Below are positions 13,561 to 23,511 of a stretch of 64,000 nucleotides of DNA, one piece after another. Source of the stretch: Nymphaea colorata (lineage: Eukaryota > Streptophyta > Magnoliopsida > Nymphaeales > Nymphaeaceae); contig NC_045147.1 in the NCBI RefSeq assembly GCF_008831285.2, positions 10,597,427-10,661,426 of the forward strand. Reading direction: 5' to 3'. Each line of letters opens with the position of its first letter. The first letter of the stretch is position 1. Below the pieces are notes generated by a model that was not told where the DNA came from, searched no databases, and saw nothing but the letters and a program-made list of their open reading frames with translations. Made by a program: the position numbers and the translations under genes.

Positions 13561-16546
13561 AGAAACTGAGGAGAAGAAGCCGTAGCCAAAATGGTTTGCA
13601 CGGCCTCTATTTATAATCTCATTTTCAGAATTCTAAGAGTCTCCAATCGTAGAATCCTAGGAGATTTCACAAGCTCCAAGGACATTAATTACATCATAGA
13701 AACCTAAGAGACTTCACATATTACAAGGATATTAACTACAACATAGAATCCTAGGAGACTTCCCATATAACAAGGATATTAACTATAACATAGAATCCTA
13801 GGAGACTCTTCACATGTTACAAGGACATTAAATATTTTAACACATTCTACAAGGAGGTGGAATCCTAAGAGACTCCTCTTCAACGTGCTGGTGAAGGATT
13901 TATATTTTAACATGCATGTCTAACCATGTGCATTTTATCTGCATGGTTAGTTTAGTTGGAAACTTGGAATTGGCAATTAGACCACTGAATCCATGTTTGT
14001 GTAGATTTTATTTGATCTGCTATGTTTCCTCTTGGATCATGCAGGTGAAAACTGTATTTCTACCAACTGACAAATCTCTCACACCAGAGGCATCTGCACC
14101 ACTGATTGCCACACTTCCTTTGGAGGTATAACTGAAGTTTTCACTCTATCCTTAACCTATCACTTAAAACATTAATCCGTACATCTATTTACTTTGTACA
14201 ATAGAATCTAGTATGTTTGCATTTTTCATCAGTGGGTTTAGAAAAGTTTTCATCGCCTTTGGAGGTATAACTGAAATCTTCACTCTATTCTTAATTCATC
14301 ATTTACATTAATACATACATCTATTCACTTTGTGCAATAGAATCATATGTTTGTATTTATTTTTTTTTATCTATGGGTTTGGAAAAGTTTTCAGCTTCCT
14401 TTCAATTTTCATTTGAAATTCTTATCATTTTTTATTTATTTAGATTCGAGGAAAAATTGGAGATTTCATAAGAGCTGTTTTTGCAGTATTTCAGGGTATG
14501 ATATCTTATTCCAAATTTGCTTAGTTTATGGTTTGCCCCTATTTTATGAACTAAAGTTGCATTCAATCATGCAGACCTCGACTTCACCTTCCTAGAAATG
14601 AACCCATTCACTTTGGTGAATGGAGAGCCTTATCCATTGGATATGCGTGGAGAGTTGGATGACACTGCTGCATTTAAGAACTTCAACAAGTATACTATTT
14701 TCTACTCACTTAATATATATATATATCTGTGTGTTGTGCATGTGGTGTTGTATTCTGAACACATCATATTCAATTTCACAATTTTTTGCATGTGATTTTT
14801 TTCGTGATTATTAATGTATTATCTCATCACACAGATGGGGAGATATAGAGTTCCCATTGCCTTTCGGTAGAGTGTTGAGTCCAACTGAAAGCTTTGTGCA
14901 TGGTTTGGATGAGAAGGTAATCTGTAAAAGTTGAGTTTTCTAACTGCTGTTGCATATGATGCATCATAACTTTTAAAATATGCTTCCCGCAGCTCCATAC
15001 TGTGTTTCAAATGGTTAGCCGGGTAATCCGAACTCATCTTGGCATCATCATCTTAGATTTTGAATTTATGATTTTGAACCCTTGACAAACACAGTAATTT
15101 ATATTTTACATGAACCCTTCATCCTTGTTGTGTATGAAAATCTTCTTTCCATTTTCCTATTCATATAGAACGATATCATACTTCTGCAAAATTGAAAATA
15201 GGTAGCTGTCCATAAAAGTGGTGTTTTTGGAGTTATAAGAAGTTGAATAATACCTGTCCTCATTTGTCTTGGACCTTCATTCTTTAACATGGGAAAATGT
15301 GTAATTGTTATTGTATGAGCTTCACTTGAATAATCTCCAGGCCTATATTACAAGGCCTTCTGCAAAATTGTATTAAATGCTGATGTTGCAACTGCCTAGT
15401 GAATATATGTGATGGGATCTATATGCGGAGAATTTCTTGTTTAGAATTGCGTTCTCTCTTTCTCTCTCCCTCTCTCTCTCTCTCTTACGCATGCTCTTTA
15501 AATCTGAGACTTATCCTCACAATATAATGACAGACAAGTGCCTCGCTGAAATTCACAGTTCTGAACCCAAAAGGGCGCATCTGGACTATGGTGGCTGGAG
15601 GTGGTGCAAGTGTCATATATGCCGATACTGTAAATTTCAGTCTTTCATGTTCTACCTTATACTCCTAGCTCTGTGGGTTACAGTTTTTCGCAATATACTG
15701 ATATTCTGTCGCTTTCTGGTTGCCTGCAATATAGTTTTGAATTTTTATTTACATTTAGGTCGGAGACTTGGGCTACGCATCTGAACTTGGCAATTATGCT
15801 GAATACAGTGGTGCCCCGAATGAAGAAGAGGTGTTGCAATATGCAAGAGTTGTTCTTGATGTAAGAACCTAGGAATTTTGTCAGACTTCATATAAATGTC
15901 TCCGTTTCTTTTATTGTGCACTCAAAAGATTCACATCCCTTATTCTGAAAAGCTATGCTTAACTGCAGTGTGCTACTGCCGATCCTGATGGACGTAAACG
16001 GGCTCTTATAATTGGAGGCGGCATTGCTAATTTCACTGATGTTGCTGCCACATTTAATGGCATCATTCGTGCTCTAAGGGAGAAGGTTAGGCTCTGTCCT
16101 GGAGTAATTACTAATTAGTGTTGGATGTTTTAATTCTTCTGCTAAGCTGTGTGCAAGTTCTGTTTTTTGTAGGAATCAAAGTTAAAAGCCTCAAGAATGC
16201 ACATTTATGTTCGCAGAGGTGGCCCGAATTATCAGATTGGGTTGGCTAAAATGCGGGCTCTGGGTGAAGAACTTGGAGTTCCCCTTGAGGTAATAAGATA
16301 ATGACCTTGCATGTCCATTTTCCTTTCCATTTGGTGGCATTTCCATTCTATGGTCCACTTGTGAAGATCTTGTAGGGCTTCCTGTGCTGAGAGCCTTGAA
16401 ATTTTTTCTGATCTTCAGCCTTGTCAATGTTCACATCGACTCACTGCACAATATTTTTGCCGTTCTTGTTACAGGTATATGGGCCAGAAGCCACAATGAC
16501 TGGAATCTGCAAACGAGCAATTGACTGTGTCATGTCAGCTGCGTGA
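6630..16546 (+). CDS. ACLA: ATP-citrate lyase, A (alpha) subunit
   Basis: Twelve exons join in phase: 6630-6728, 7083-7259, 7923-8084, 14045-14125, 14444-14495, 14575-14689, 14835-14916, 15534-15629, 15759-15860, 15969-16085, 16173-16289 and 16475-16546. They give 424 codons including TGA, a 423-aa protein, which is the usual length for plant ACLA. All introns are GT-AG. The protein starts [16 protein letters not shown], contains an ATP-grasp fold ([15 protein letters not shown], then [18 protein letters not shown]) and then a citrate-binding domain ([34 protein letters not shown]). With ACLB, which carries the phospho-histidine, it makes the cytosolic enzyme that turns citrate, ATP and CoA into acetyl-CoA and oxaloacetate for wax, sterol, flavonoid and fatty-acid elongation pathways. 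Intron 3 (8085-14044) is swollen by a copia element. Without the element and one target duplication it would be about 520 nt. Confidence 0.97.
8482..8926 (-). repeat. Copia 3' LTR (445 bp)
   Basis: This is the LTR downstream of the minus-strand gag-pol. It holds 16 AG units (8539-8570), a minus-strand TATAAATA-type promoter box (8622-8630) and four tandem copies of a 47-bp unit (8664-8851). The polyprotein stop codon TAA lies at 8921-8923, just inside its edge. Confidence 0.96.
8664..8851. repeat. 47-bp minisatellite inside the copia LTR, four copies
   Basis: Units start at 8664, 8711, 8758 and 8805 with a constant 47-bp period and share a core like tagaatcctaggagacttc. The other LTR carries the same array. 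A fifth partial core (aatcctaagagactcc) follows near 8876. Confidence 0.9.
8921..13237 (-). CDS. Copia gag-pol polyprotein, 1438 aa, uninterrupted
   Basis: I chose the ATG at 13237 ([11 protein letters not shown]) because it begins the copia gag region. The open frame extends 89 codons further up to 13504, but that part crosses the primer-binding site and LTR. Domains in order: gag (about 1-250); zinc knuckle CX2CX4HX4C (273-286); aspartic protease with DSGA (339); GAG-pre-integrase with HX3H..CX2C (LWHSRLGH); integrase catalytic triad D563, D626 and E662; reverse transcriptase with YVDD at about 1114-1117; and RNase H ([15 protein letters not shown]), ending DLFTKGL. Every catalytic motif is present and there is no stop or frameshift, so the element could be autonomous. 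It is carried antisense to ACLA. Activity is inferred, not shown. Confidence 0.95.
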   Translation of the reverse strand: MENLSHSGMSSSFLPHLITEKLNHENYLIWKRQIMPFIRSQGLFGHLDGSTKAPPISVLQEIKNEAGEVIAVHEDNNPEHAMWMRRDQSLVAYILSTLSQQVLLSVSDDCTAEELWETLADTFSQISEARIMYLKKEFQNLSKGSTSIMDYLGRIKAVADQLAASGNNISDKEKVQQTLNGLGHDYHAFITALEVLPVLPSFNELQGKLLQHEMNMKRVIERTDQGNSQNVLAMNVKFGKSHGNSNHGGRGILPTPHNQGMSPLDTSRKIPICFKCNKKGHMKAQCWFNPQNKNKGVRHDYKQGGQSSKSTAEDMQQLLMAAFSKMTIKQNEQGEWFLDSGAATHVTGNAGKLTNLSPHYGRSCIITGDGKSHPITHIGNAHIPLSSSSLSLSNVVLAPNIKKNIISISKLIDDTSSSVEFTPSSVYVKDLQTKKMFARGERQGNMYVLKECLPKDSSTFDIGLKTFSLSHNASSVPSSCHFQSKVRGPNQFLESDLWHSRLGHCGRHFIEKLVTDSLIPRSSLPLTSSVKKCSSCGLCKSHVLPFHNINQRASKPFETIFSDVWGPAPIDSMSGSRYYVLFIDSYSRFTWIYFMKHKSEVPHIFRNFYAMIQTKFSSNVVHFQCDGGGKYSSLDFIEFLREKGITRQISCPYTPQQNGVVERKHRHIVESAMSMMHDTNVPISLWTEAFHTAVYIINCLPMTLLMSKSPYFTLLGKQPDYKNLKVFGCVCYVHVDAALRNKFQDKAIQCRFVGYADEYKGFRCYDPTTKRIKTSRNVIFDEHSFDNTNEMPMTIESYDPWTSTQLFNADPVIENDVPQSEDSERAIQPSDMAQSENQEDPTQSSSHHENNNEQSNDAHRYSGLIYSRRLRDRDAHSEEDNMPHLRRSQRIRHPIHRWVSYDSLSLDFQLFMAKVGKEEEPTSFDQASKSHHWRKAMKEEMDALHECGTWEIVPRPHEKNVVGSKWVYKIKYKPDGSIERHKARLVAKGFTQQYGEDYDETFSPVIKMGTIRVIISLAVEYGWRLHQMDVKNAFLHGDLREEVYMEQPPGYTKGDSHAWVCKLRKSIYGLKQASRSWFDSFSCKIQECGFRRCPLDHSLFIYRKENIFTLLLIYVDDIVITGNSEKHIEEAKVLMMQNFKMKELGDLRFFLGVEIDRHNNRLTLTQQKYTLDLLKKSGMSDCKPVGTPSVLNQRLSAQDGELYEDPTQYRSIVGALQYLTFTRPDIIYAVNQVSQFMHAPRDTHMDVVKRILRYLKGTTGDGLVYGKSENITTGHQLMTFTDADWAGDPDQRKSISGFCIFIGHNLVSWSCRKQKAVARSSTEAEYRCMAAGTAEVTWVRHLLEDIGEKIKTSMLMCDNQSAINIAFNPVQHGRTKHIEIDQHFVRQKVEDKEIQPIYVRTDEQVADLFTKGLTKERFWFLKGKLYMVQNHAQLEGGC
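8927..8938 (-). other. Copia polypurine tract
   Basis: Read on the minus strand, CTTGAGGGAGGG sits directly before the 3' LTR, where second-strand priming occurs. It also encodes the last residues of the polyprotein. Confidence 0.9.
13446..13457 (-). other. Copia primer-binding site (initiator tRNA-Met)
   Basis: Read on the minus strand, TGGTATCAGAGC follows directly after the 5' LTR. This is the standard plant copia sequence complementary to the 3' end of initiator methionine tRNA. Confidence 0.95.
13458..13912 (-). repeat. Copia 5' LTR (455 bp)
   Basis: This is the promoter-bearing LTR for the minus-strand element. It holds 21 AG units (13515-13556), five more than its partner, which accounts exactly for the 10-bp length difference. 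A TATAAATAGAGG box lies on the minus strand at 13604-13615, so transcription should start a few tens of bases further down, near the CT-rich (minus strand) microsatellite. Confidence 0.96.
14117..14394 (+). repeat. Tandem duplication of the ACLA exon 4 end and intron 4 start (two 139-bp copies)
   Basis: Copy 1 (14117-14255) and copy 2 (14256-about 14394) both begin cctttggaggtataactga and continue with closely similar sequence down to gaaaagttttca. Copy 1 contains the last nine bases of exon 4 and its GT donor. Copy 2 repeats the same exon tail and donor inside the intron. Confidence 0.93.
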
Positions 16547-17152
16547 CAGTTTCTACAATTTTTTGCTTTCCCCTATTCAGTGTGGCATAACTTTTTTCTT
16601 GTTGTGGAAAATCTGGTACTCTGATCATTTTTAATTGCCAAAAAAACTGAGAGAGGCGTCGAGTTGGGCTTAAAATTCTACTCATTTTGGTAAAAATCTG
16701 CTCTTTCTATAATCATAAGGGGTTTGCTCTTCAAGTTTTCCCTGTAATAATGTAAGAGATGACCTTCTTCTTTAATGGAGGCTAGTTATTGGTGCTTGGT
16801 GTTGAGTACATAAATATAGTGAATATTTACATGAGAAAATCTCACAAGAAGATGCCCAATTTTTTATTGATGCCACAAAGCACTACGCAGTTTTGAAAAA
16901 GAAAACACGTTTTACTGCATTGTAGTGTCAAGTTCAATCAGGTAAAACGTGATAAATTATTGAAACACGAACATCTTCTTTTAAAATATTAATTTACACA
17001 TAAATTGAAGTAGATATGTAGACTAAAGATTTTGAGCTTCCAACTGAAACAGGTTTGATCGAAGACAACTAAATGTCCTAGAAGTTGGGTTTCAATGGAA
17101 TTTAGCACAATGGGAAATGGAGAAACTTCAAGTCAGAGTCGCAACCTTTTTA

Positions 17153-17327
17153 GGGGTCGTTTGATATGAGGAACACAGTGTAGGAGTTCCATAAATCTAT
17201 TTTAAATATTAGGGTAAATTTATGGAACATTTGTTCATTTATTTTTCAGGTGGTTCATAAATCTACATCAATAACTGTGATAGATTCATAAAACACTGTT
17301 ACAATGTTCCTCTTACCAAAGGGCCCC
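17153..17327. mobile_element. Tourist-like MITE (PIF/Harbinger type), 175 bp
   Basis: Terminal inverted repeats GGGGTCGTTTGATATGAGGA and GGGGCCCTTTGGTAAGAGGA (right end, complement) are flanked by TTA on both sides (17150-17152 and 17328-17330). TTA/TAA duplications and a short, non-coding body are typical of this class. Confidence 0.85.
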
Positions 17328-17695
17328 TTAGCAACCCAAATACATCAGCGGTTAGGAAAGATCGTTGGATAAGAACATTGTGTTAGACACATGTACAAAA
17401 GAAGAAGAACACTATGTTCCTGCCATAGAAAACATGATGTGATTATAGATATTATTTCAAGATCTATCTTTCAAAAGTTATAATTATGCTTTCTGAAACA
17501 GCAACATTCTCTTCTTTAACAATGGAAGGCTGCTTTATGTTTGTAGATGTTCTTATCAAACTCCCTCCTAGGATGCCAACTTATTATTAAAAATTTGATC
17601 TCCCAAAATCCACATGAGCTGCAAATCTTGGAGAGAAATGTGGTTAAATCACCTAATCTAAAACTGGCACGTAGGCAGCGGCTTCATTATCTGGC

Positions 17696-18437
17696 TAGGG
17701 AATTTGTTATTTTGGATGTTCGCATATTCAGATTTCAATTAGAATTTGAATGCAAACAAAAAAAAAGCATATATGAATCCGAATCCAAAATCTGATTTCA
17801 GAGTCTGAATCTTATTTGAATCTGATTCTTAAATTCACATCGGAATCTGAATCTGAATTTTAAATCAAATTCAGCTGATTTTCAAGGGCATTGGGTATAG
17901 GATAATTATTTAAAGCTAAATCTGATTTGAATCCAAACTCGAATCAGACTGGAAATTTATATGCTATAGAATCTAAATCTGATGGTGTCATCTCTTAAAT
18001 CCGAAAGCTATCTAAGTTTTTAATCGGGAATTAAATTTCTTTCCATATCTTTTTTTTTAGTCAGTCAGATATCGAATCCAAATCGGACATATTGTAACTA
18101 GGTACCAACCTATCATAACTAAATCTGTACCATATCTGAATGTGAATCCAAATTCATAAATCAAATCTGGTATTTCAATTCACAACCGAATCCAAATCCA
18201 AACCACCCTACGAACTGACTTTTAAATGAATGGATATTAAATATTGGATATTTACTCAAAGTAAACTTTTAAACTGAATCTGAATCCAATTGCATATTTA
18301 TTTACATAAGAACCCAAATCCAATCATATGTCATTTCTTAAATTAGAAACTGATTTGATTTCTTAATCAGATGTTAGTTTTTTTTTCATATAATCTGGTG
18401 AGACATCTATTTTTATTCGGGTTTATTGACATCCCTA
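17696..18437. mobile_element. Non-autonomous hAT-like element full of AATCTGAAT-type repeats
   Basis: The right end, read inward on the complement, is TAGGGATGTCAATAAACCC, a common plant hAT terminus. The left end starts TAGGGAATTTG. The flanks TATCTGGC (17688-17695) and TATTTGGT (18438-18445) match at 6 of 8 bases, consistent with an aged 8-bp duplication. The body is a degenerate array of AATC(T/C)GAATC motifs on both strands, with no coding capacity. Confidence 0.6.
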
Positions 18438-18970
18438 TATTTGGTCCCCCGCCAAGTGCCAAGACAGTGAAATGTGATTAGTTTACTGGATCAGTAAAAA
18501 TATTAAAACTGAATTCAATGCATCAAAAAGAAAAGACAAGCGAATGTATATATATTTTTTTAAATTAATTAGAGATATGTCCTGAATTCGCATCTCCACA
18601 TGAAATTTTTTTTGGAATCTTCTCAAATGGGGCAGAAAAGTATGTATTAGACTCGGTTTATGATTCCACCGACTCTGACTTCCAGTCAAATACCCGGAGA
18701 GCTTGTGATTTCTGTAATAATTTCACTTTTCCAGCACATTTTTGAATATAAAGAAAAAGTTAAACTCTTTGCGTAAATTTTTCATTTACTAATTGAAATA
18801 TTGGAACCCAATATTAATGATGAAATCCACCCAAAGGAGATAAAGGTTTGCTTTAAAATGAAGATAGACGAAAACAACTCCACACCAATGAAACGCACTA
18901 AACGAAACATCTACAAATGAATGATGAAATCCACTCAAAAACTACAGCTTTTGTTTTATGAAGGCCAAGT

Positions 18971-18973
18971 TTT

Positions 18974-19006
<33 letters not shown>
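18971..19006. repeat. (CT)n microsatellite
   Basis: About fifteen CT units follow a T-rich run, within copy A of the segmental duplication. Confidence 0.85.
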
Positions 19007-19010
<4 letters not shown>

Positions 19011-19654
19011 TGCACTCGGGTGAAGGGATTTATGGTTCCCACTATCAAAATGATGAAATCCGCCAAAATATATTCAGTCTTCAAAAAATGACAAGTTGGG
19101 ATTAAGCAAATGGCTATTAGATCACACCCATCGATGCATCTTAATTCAAATATAAAGCTAATGTTGCCAAGAATAAGAGATAATATATCATTATCCCAGA
19201 GAGTATTATTTAATTATAACAAACACAGCTCCTCATACCTGACTGAGCAATGGACTCATGACTTTCATGCATGGTGAAGAATAGAGGAATGCCCAAAAAT
19301 CATAGCGCATCTCTTGGCATGATTGGGTGGGAGTTCTGCGTAATGTCAGATTTCTTTACAATCCCAACAAATTGATACATAAATTACAATCATAAGGTTG
19401 TTCATCAACAAATCAATACATAATATTCAAATATAAGGTTGTTCATCCAACTCTGCATGTCAGTTGTCAGTCCTCTCAATCGAGATTTCAACTCTTCCAC
19501 GTTGAAGACCGTGTTTGATTTCTCAAAATGACGTAGCAGTTTGAATCACATCAAAAAAACTGAACAAAACGGCGCAAATATAGTTTCAACTCTCGGGCTT
19601 CATTCATATTTTGGAAACAATGCATCCGATATAGTATTCCCTGTGTCATGGGTG

Positions 19655-19960
19655 CAGGGTAGGGCCGCCGGTGGGTACCTGGCCTTGTATGTGGGTCCAA
19701 GCCGGAAAAACCCAACTTGGGTTCAACAGATCAACCTGATAACTTTTAACTGATATTTTGTATTATTAAAAAATATATTTTACATTTAAAAAAATCTTAA
19801 AAAATGATCTTTATTGTGACCGGGTTAGGCCCGAACTCAAGTTTTAGACATCGGGCCGGCCCGGGCTAGAGTTTCAGACATCGGACCGACCCGGACCCAG
19901 TTCTTACCGGGCCGAGCTGGGCTGGCCCGGCCTGATGCCGAGGTGTACCTGTGCCTCATT
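19655..19960. repeat. Dispersed repeat with GC-rich ends and AT-rich centre
   Basis: It begins GGGCCGCCGGTGGGTACCTGG and ends with arrays of GGCCGGCCCGGGC-like motifs. The centre is AT-rich (tattattaaaaaatatatttt). Similar architecture recurs at 26230-26450 (shared tattattaaaaaacat centre) and 28745-29070 (shared GGGCCGTCGGTAGGTACCTGG start). No terminal duplication was found. Confidence 0.6.
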
Positions 19961-20284
19961 TAGTGATATGAACTGAACAAACAAAATCCGGTGGTGCCCA
20001 AGTTCATCTGACACTAGCCAATCTGACTGGATTTGGATTTCGATAAAGCAATTGGACTTGAATGAGGAGGAAACAGAAAAACTATTAACTACATCTTAGT
20101 CTTACTAGTGATTGGATTTGGTTTTCATTATCTATTTATACATGTGCGAGTTAGATCCTCAGTGAACATCTATCCACTTATCTTTCATTCTATTCGCAAG
20201 TTGGCCATCATTTTTAAAGCTACCCTACGTGATTAAAAGTAAAGTTAACATACTTTCTCACAAAAATAAATAACAATGTCAATG

Positions 20285-20549
20285 GCCCCAAAGGTATAGC
20301 ACAACCCGGTGGCATGGCGGCTTACACTCAATGAGTCGGAGGTTTCAATTCTATGGTTGATGTCAAGTTATGTTATGTTACTTTTTTGAATTGTAAATGG
20401 TGGTAAGTGTGATCCCTCAAGTTGAAGGTTGTGTACTATAGGACCATAGGTCCATACAAGCCCCAGAGTAAGCTAGAATCTTGATGCTATAAAGGTACGG
20501 CCGGAGGTTTTTATGCCGAAGCTGGTTTCACCTAAATAAATATTAAAAG
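20285..20549 (+). mobile_element. tRNA-derived SINE, 265 bp, with perfect 13-bp target duplication
   Basis: The head resembles a tRNA gene with RNA polymerase III boxes: an A-box-like region TAGCACAACCCGGTGGC and a B-box-like GGTTTCAATTC. The tail ends cctaaataaatattaaaag. It is flanked by the direct repeat AACAATGTCAATG (20272-20284 and 20550-20562). A second copy of the same family lies in CAMTA intron 5. Confidence 0.9.
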
Positions 20550-23237
20550 AACAATGTCAATGTGAGAGTGCTTTAATTAATTTCTTAAATGTGAGATAGA
20601 ACTTGTGAATTCCTGATCTTCTAAGATTCTTAAAATCTAAATCTACACCTGAAGTATATATATTGGGTAATGTTTTTGGGCATATGATCTTGTAAGTGGA
20701 AAAAAGTTGAAAATTTTAATCTCAAGTTCCTGCAACCTTAATAATTTTATTGAAAATTTGTAAAAATTGATTTGATTCTTCAAGTATTGAAGCATGTTGA
20801 CCGCATTCACATTGCTCAAAACAGATTCATATATTAAGCCACATTCCTGGCTTCTCAAAAGGCAGAATAACAGCTAGATGTATTCTCCAAGATATTTTAA
20901 TATATAAAAAGGCATTAAAGGGAAAGGTGCGTATTTTAATATATAAAAAGTATTAAAAGGGAAAGCGAAGCTATTGGCTTGTACATAGGAAGACGTGCCT
21001 AGTTTTGCATGGCACATGCAGTACCTGATGTCATTGGATTTTATTTGGGAGTTTTTTTTTTAAATTTTTTAAATTGCCAGATTTGGTTCAAATTTAACAT
21101 TTGAAGCACTTTGCGGCCCTGAATTTGGTCAGCCACCTCATCCTCTCATATTTTGACCAGCTTTTCGAAAACTTTTATCTAATAATCAAACCTTTTTTCT
21201 TGATATAGAGTTGTATCGCAATTTGTGCAAACTTACAGTTACTTTCTTCAACTATAGAGTAATATTAATATCTATCTTACTTTTACCGTTTAGAAACATA
21301 ACTTCATTGAAGATGGAGTCCTATTACATAACCAATGAAAATCAAATTGACAACAAGATTCTCACTAACCCGCCAAACCGACTATCTAAAATGGTAACAT
21401 AAGAAAGCATATTCATGGTAACATGAGATCCTCTCAGATCCATAGATTTAAGGCCGGATTCCTCTCCTTCCCTCCAACTTTAAACCTATGGTTTCTAATA
21501 TGTAGCATAGATTTCAAATCTATATTATTATACTACTATTTAAATTGAAGATCCCAAAACATTTTTTTTTATGTAATTTTAAATCTAAGACCCAAGGTTA
21601 TCAAACGCGAGATAAAAACCTCAAGACAGAAATCAAATAAGTGTGAGATCAAGGCAAACTGATGTGCATCTAGCGATTATTGTACTGCATCGGTAGACAT
21701 GCCAAAGCCGAGTTCAAGGCATGAAAAACAAAAGACAAGTGTTTAGAAAATTAATTTCTGAAAATAAAAAACTTAAAATTTTAATTTAAATATATGTCCT
21801 GGAAAATATGTCTGGCCTATGAAAGGGCTCTTGGAATCTTCCCAAAAGGAGCCGAAGGGTATCCATTTGACGCGGTTTATGATTCCACCCAAGGCTGACT
21901 TCCGGTCAAAGCAGCCAGCAATTTTCTTTTGCGAGTTAAATATAGGGAAAGTTTTTACATTTTACGCAGAACGCGTTCTTCTTTTCAAAAATTGCAAATA
22001 ACGGTTCAGTGCAAAAAAATAAGTCTCAAGATCTGCAATTGAAGGTGGCAGGAAAATATAAATATCTTTTTGCCCTTCAGCGCACCCAAATCATAATGGT
22101 CTTTTTTTTATATAATGTATCATTTTTTTCATAAATTCCAATGGAAGAGTGAAGCAAAAAAAAAAAAAAAAACTTATTTTTTTCTTATTTTGGTTTTTAG
22201 TATTTTGAAAATTTGTACAGGGCTGAATAATTTTTTTTTTAATTTTGTTATAGGCCGAATTCAAAAATTTTAGAATATAAATATGTGTTTCTCCAAAATG
22301 TGAGCCCCACCCCCTCTGCAGCTACACTCAGTTTTAGTTGGCCTAAAGAGCGTTGTGGGTCTTTGGGCCCATGTCCATCCGCAACTGAAGGGTGTTTTCA
22401 TTTGTTTGGTTTCTTTTAGACCTCGTTTGATGTACACGAAGTTTTTGGTATGGTAAATATGAAAGGAAGCTTTTGTTTGTGGCAAAAAAAAATCTAAAAG
22501 ACTTTTTTCTTTTAAATTGTCTTTCTGCACGAGAAAACAGTACTCTGGTCAAGAGACTTTGTCACTCAATGTAAGGGGCCAAGAGACTTTGTCCTTAATT
22601 AAAATACCAAACTAGTAAGAACTACTAAAATATTTGGCACTTCTCAACCCTCTCTCTCTTCTGCAGCTGGGATAATGATATATTATCCCAAGCAGTGTTA
22701 TTTAATTGTGACAAACAAGATCCTCCTAGCTTAATGGGGAATGGACTTGTGACTTTCATGGAGAAGGATAGAGAATGTTCAATATTTATAACGCATCTCT
22801 TGGTGGAATTTGGTGGGGTTTCTGCCTAATGTCAGGTTTCTTTATAAGCCAAATAAAATAATACATAAAATCAACATAAGGTTATTTTCATCCAGCATGT
22901 CAGTCTTCTTAATTTTTCTTTTTTTTTTTTTAGGATGAGTGGTCCATCTCCACTTCCCCTAAGAGAAGCAACTGTCTCTCCCCTTGCCCAGCGCCCCCAG
23001 AGAATGTTAGTCCCCTCAATTGAGGATTCAACTTTTCCACATTAAAGACCGTGTTTGACTTCATGAGACCCAAAACACTTCATATTAAAAAAACTAATAA
23101 AAGAATGGCACCAATCTAGTTAGTCTCAAATCTCTTGGGCATTTCATTTCATATTTGTCTGTACAAGTGAGAAGATTAAGATTAAAAAAAAAAATCACTT
23201 TTAACATTCATGAAAAAATATTTCTCACGTTGGATTA

Positions 23238-23478
23238 GGGGGTGTTTGATTACTCGGGGTTTGAAATCTATGGATCTGATGTGAATACGACATCTTCTCC
23301 TTTTCCTAATACAGCAACAGATCAATTGTAAAATGCATGGTTCGTCAAACTAAGGATCTTAAGTCAGATTTAATTTACATTGAGAAAATGTTGGATTTGA
23401 TATGGTTTGAGGGTACAATCTTAAATCCATGGTTGTCAAATTTTAAGAATATCAAATCCAAAGCTATCTAACGCCTTC
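23238..23478. mobile_element. Tourist-like MITE, 241 bp
   Basis: The ends GGGGTGTTTGATTAC and, on the complement, GAAGGCGTTAGATAG form imperfect inverted repeats flanked by TTA (23235-23237 and 23479-23481). Internal sequence (GGGGTTTGAAATCTATGGATC) resembles the element at 61259. Confidence 0.65.
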
Positions 23479-23511
23479 TTAGTGATATGGATAATTAGAT
23501 CCATAGTGAAC

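Larger units (their letters stand above)
8482..13912 (-). mobile_element. Full-length Ty1/copia LTR retrotransposon, apparently intact, antisense in ACLA intron 3
   Basis: The element is bounded by LTRs that begin TG and end CA (8482-8926 and 13458-13912). It is flanked by a perfect 5-bp target duplication TGCAT (8477-8481 and 13913-13917). A primer-binding site and a polypurine tract abut the LTRs in the expected places, and one uninterrupted gag-pol frame fills the interior. The LTRs differ by one substitution and by five AG units. All these features indicate a very recent insertion. The order of integrase before reverse transcriptase is that of copia. Confidence 0.97.
18550..20860. repeat. 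Segmental duplication, copy A
   Basis: Blocks at about 18595-18710, 19170-19430, 19440-19620, 20130-20200 and 20650-20840 match, in the same order and orientation, blocks at about 21810-21930, 22670-22900, 22980-23170, 23780-23870 and 24200-24340. The offset drifts from 3.2 to 3.6 kb because of indels and insertions. A shared example is gcggtttatgattccaccc at 21880 against ctcggtttatgattccacc in copy A. Confidence 0.75.
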
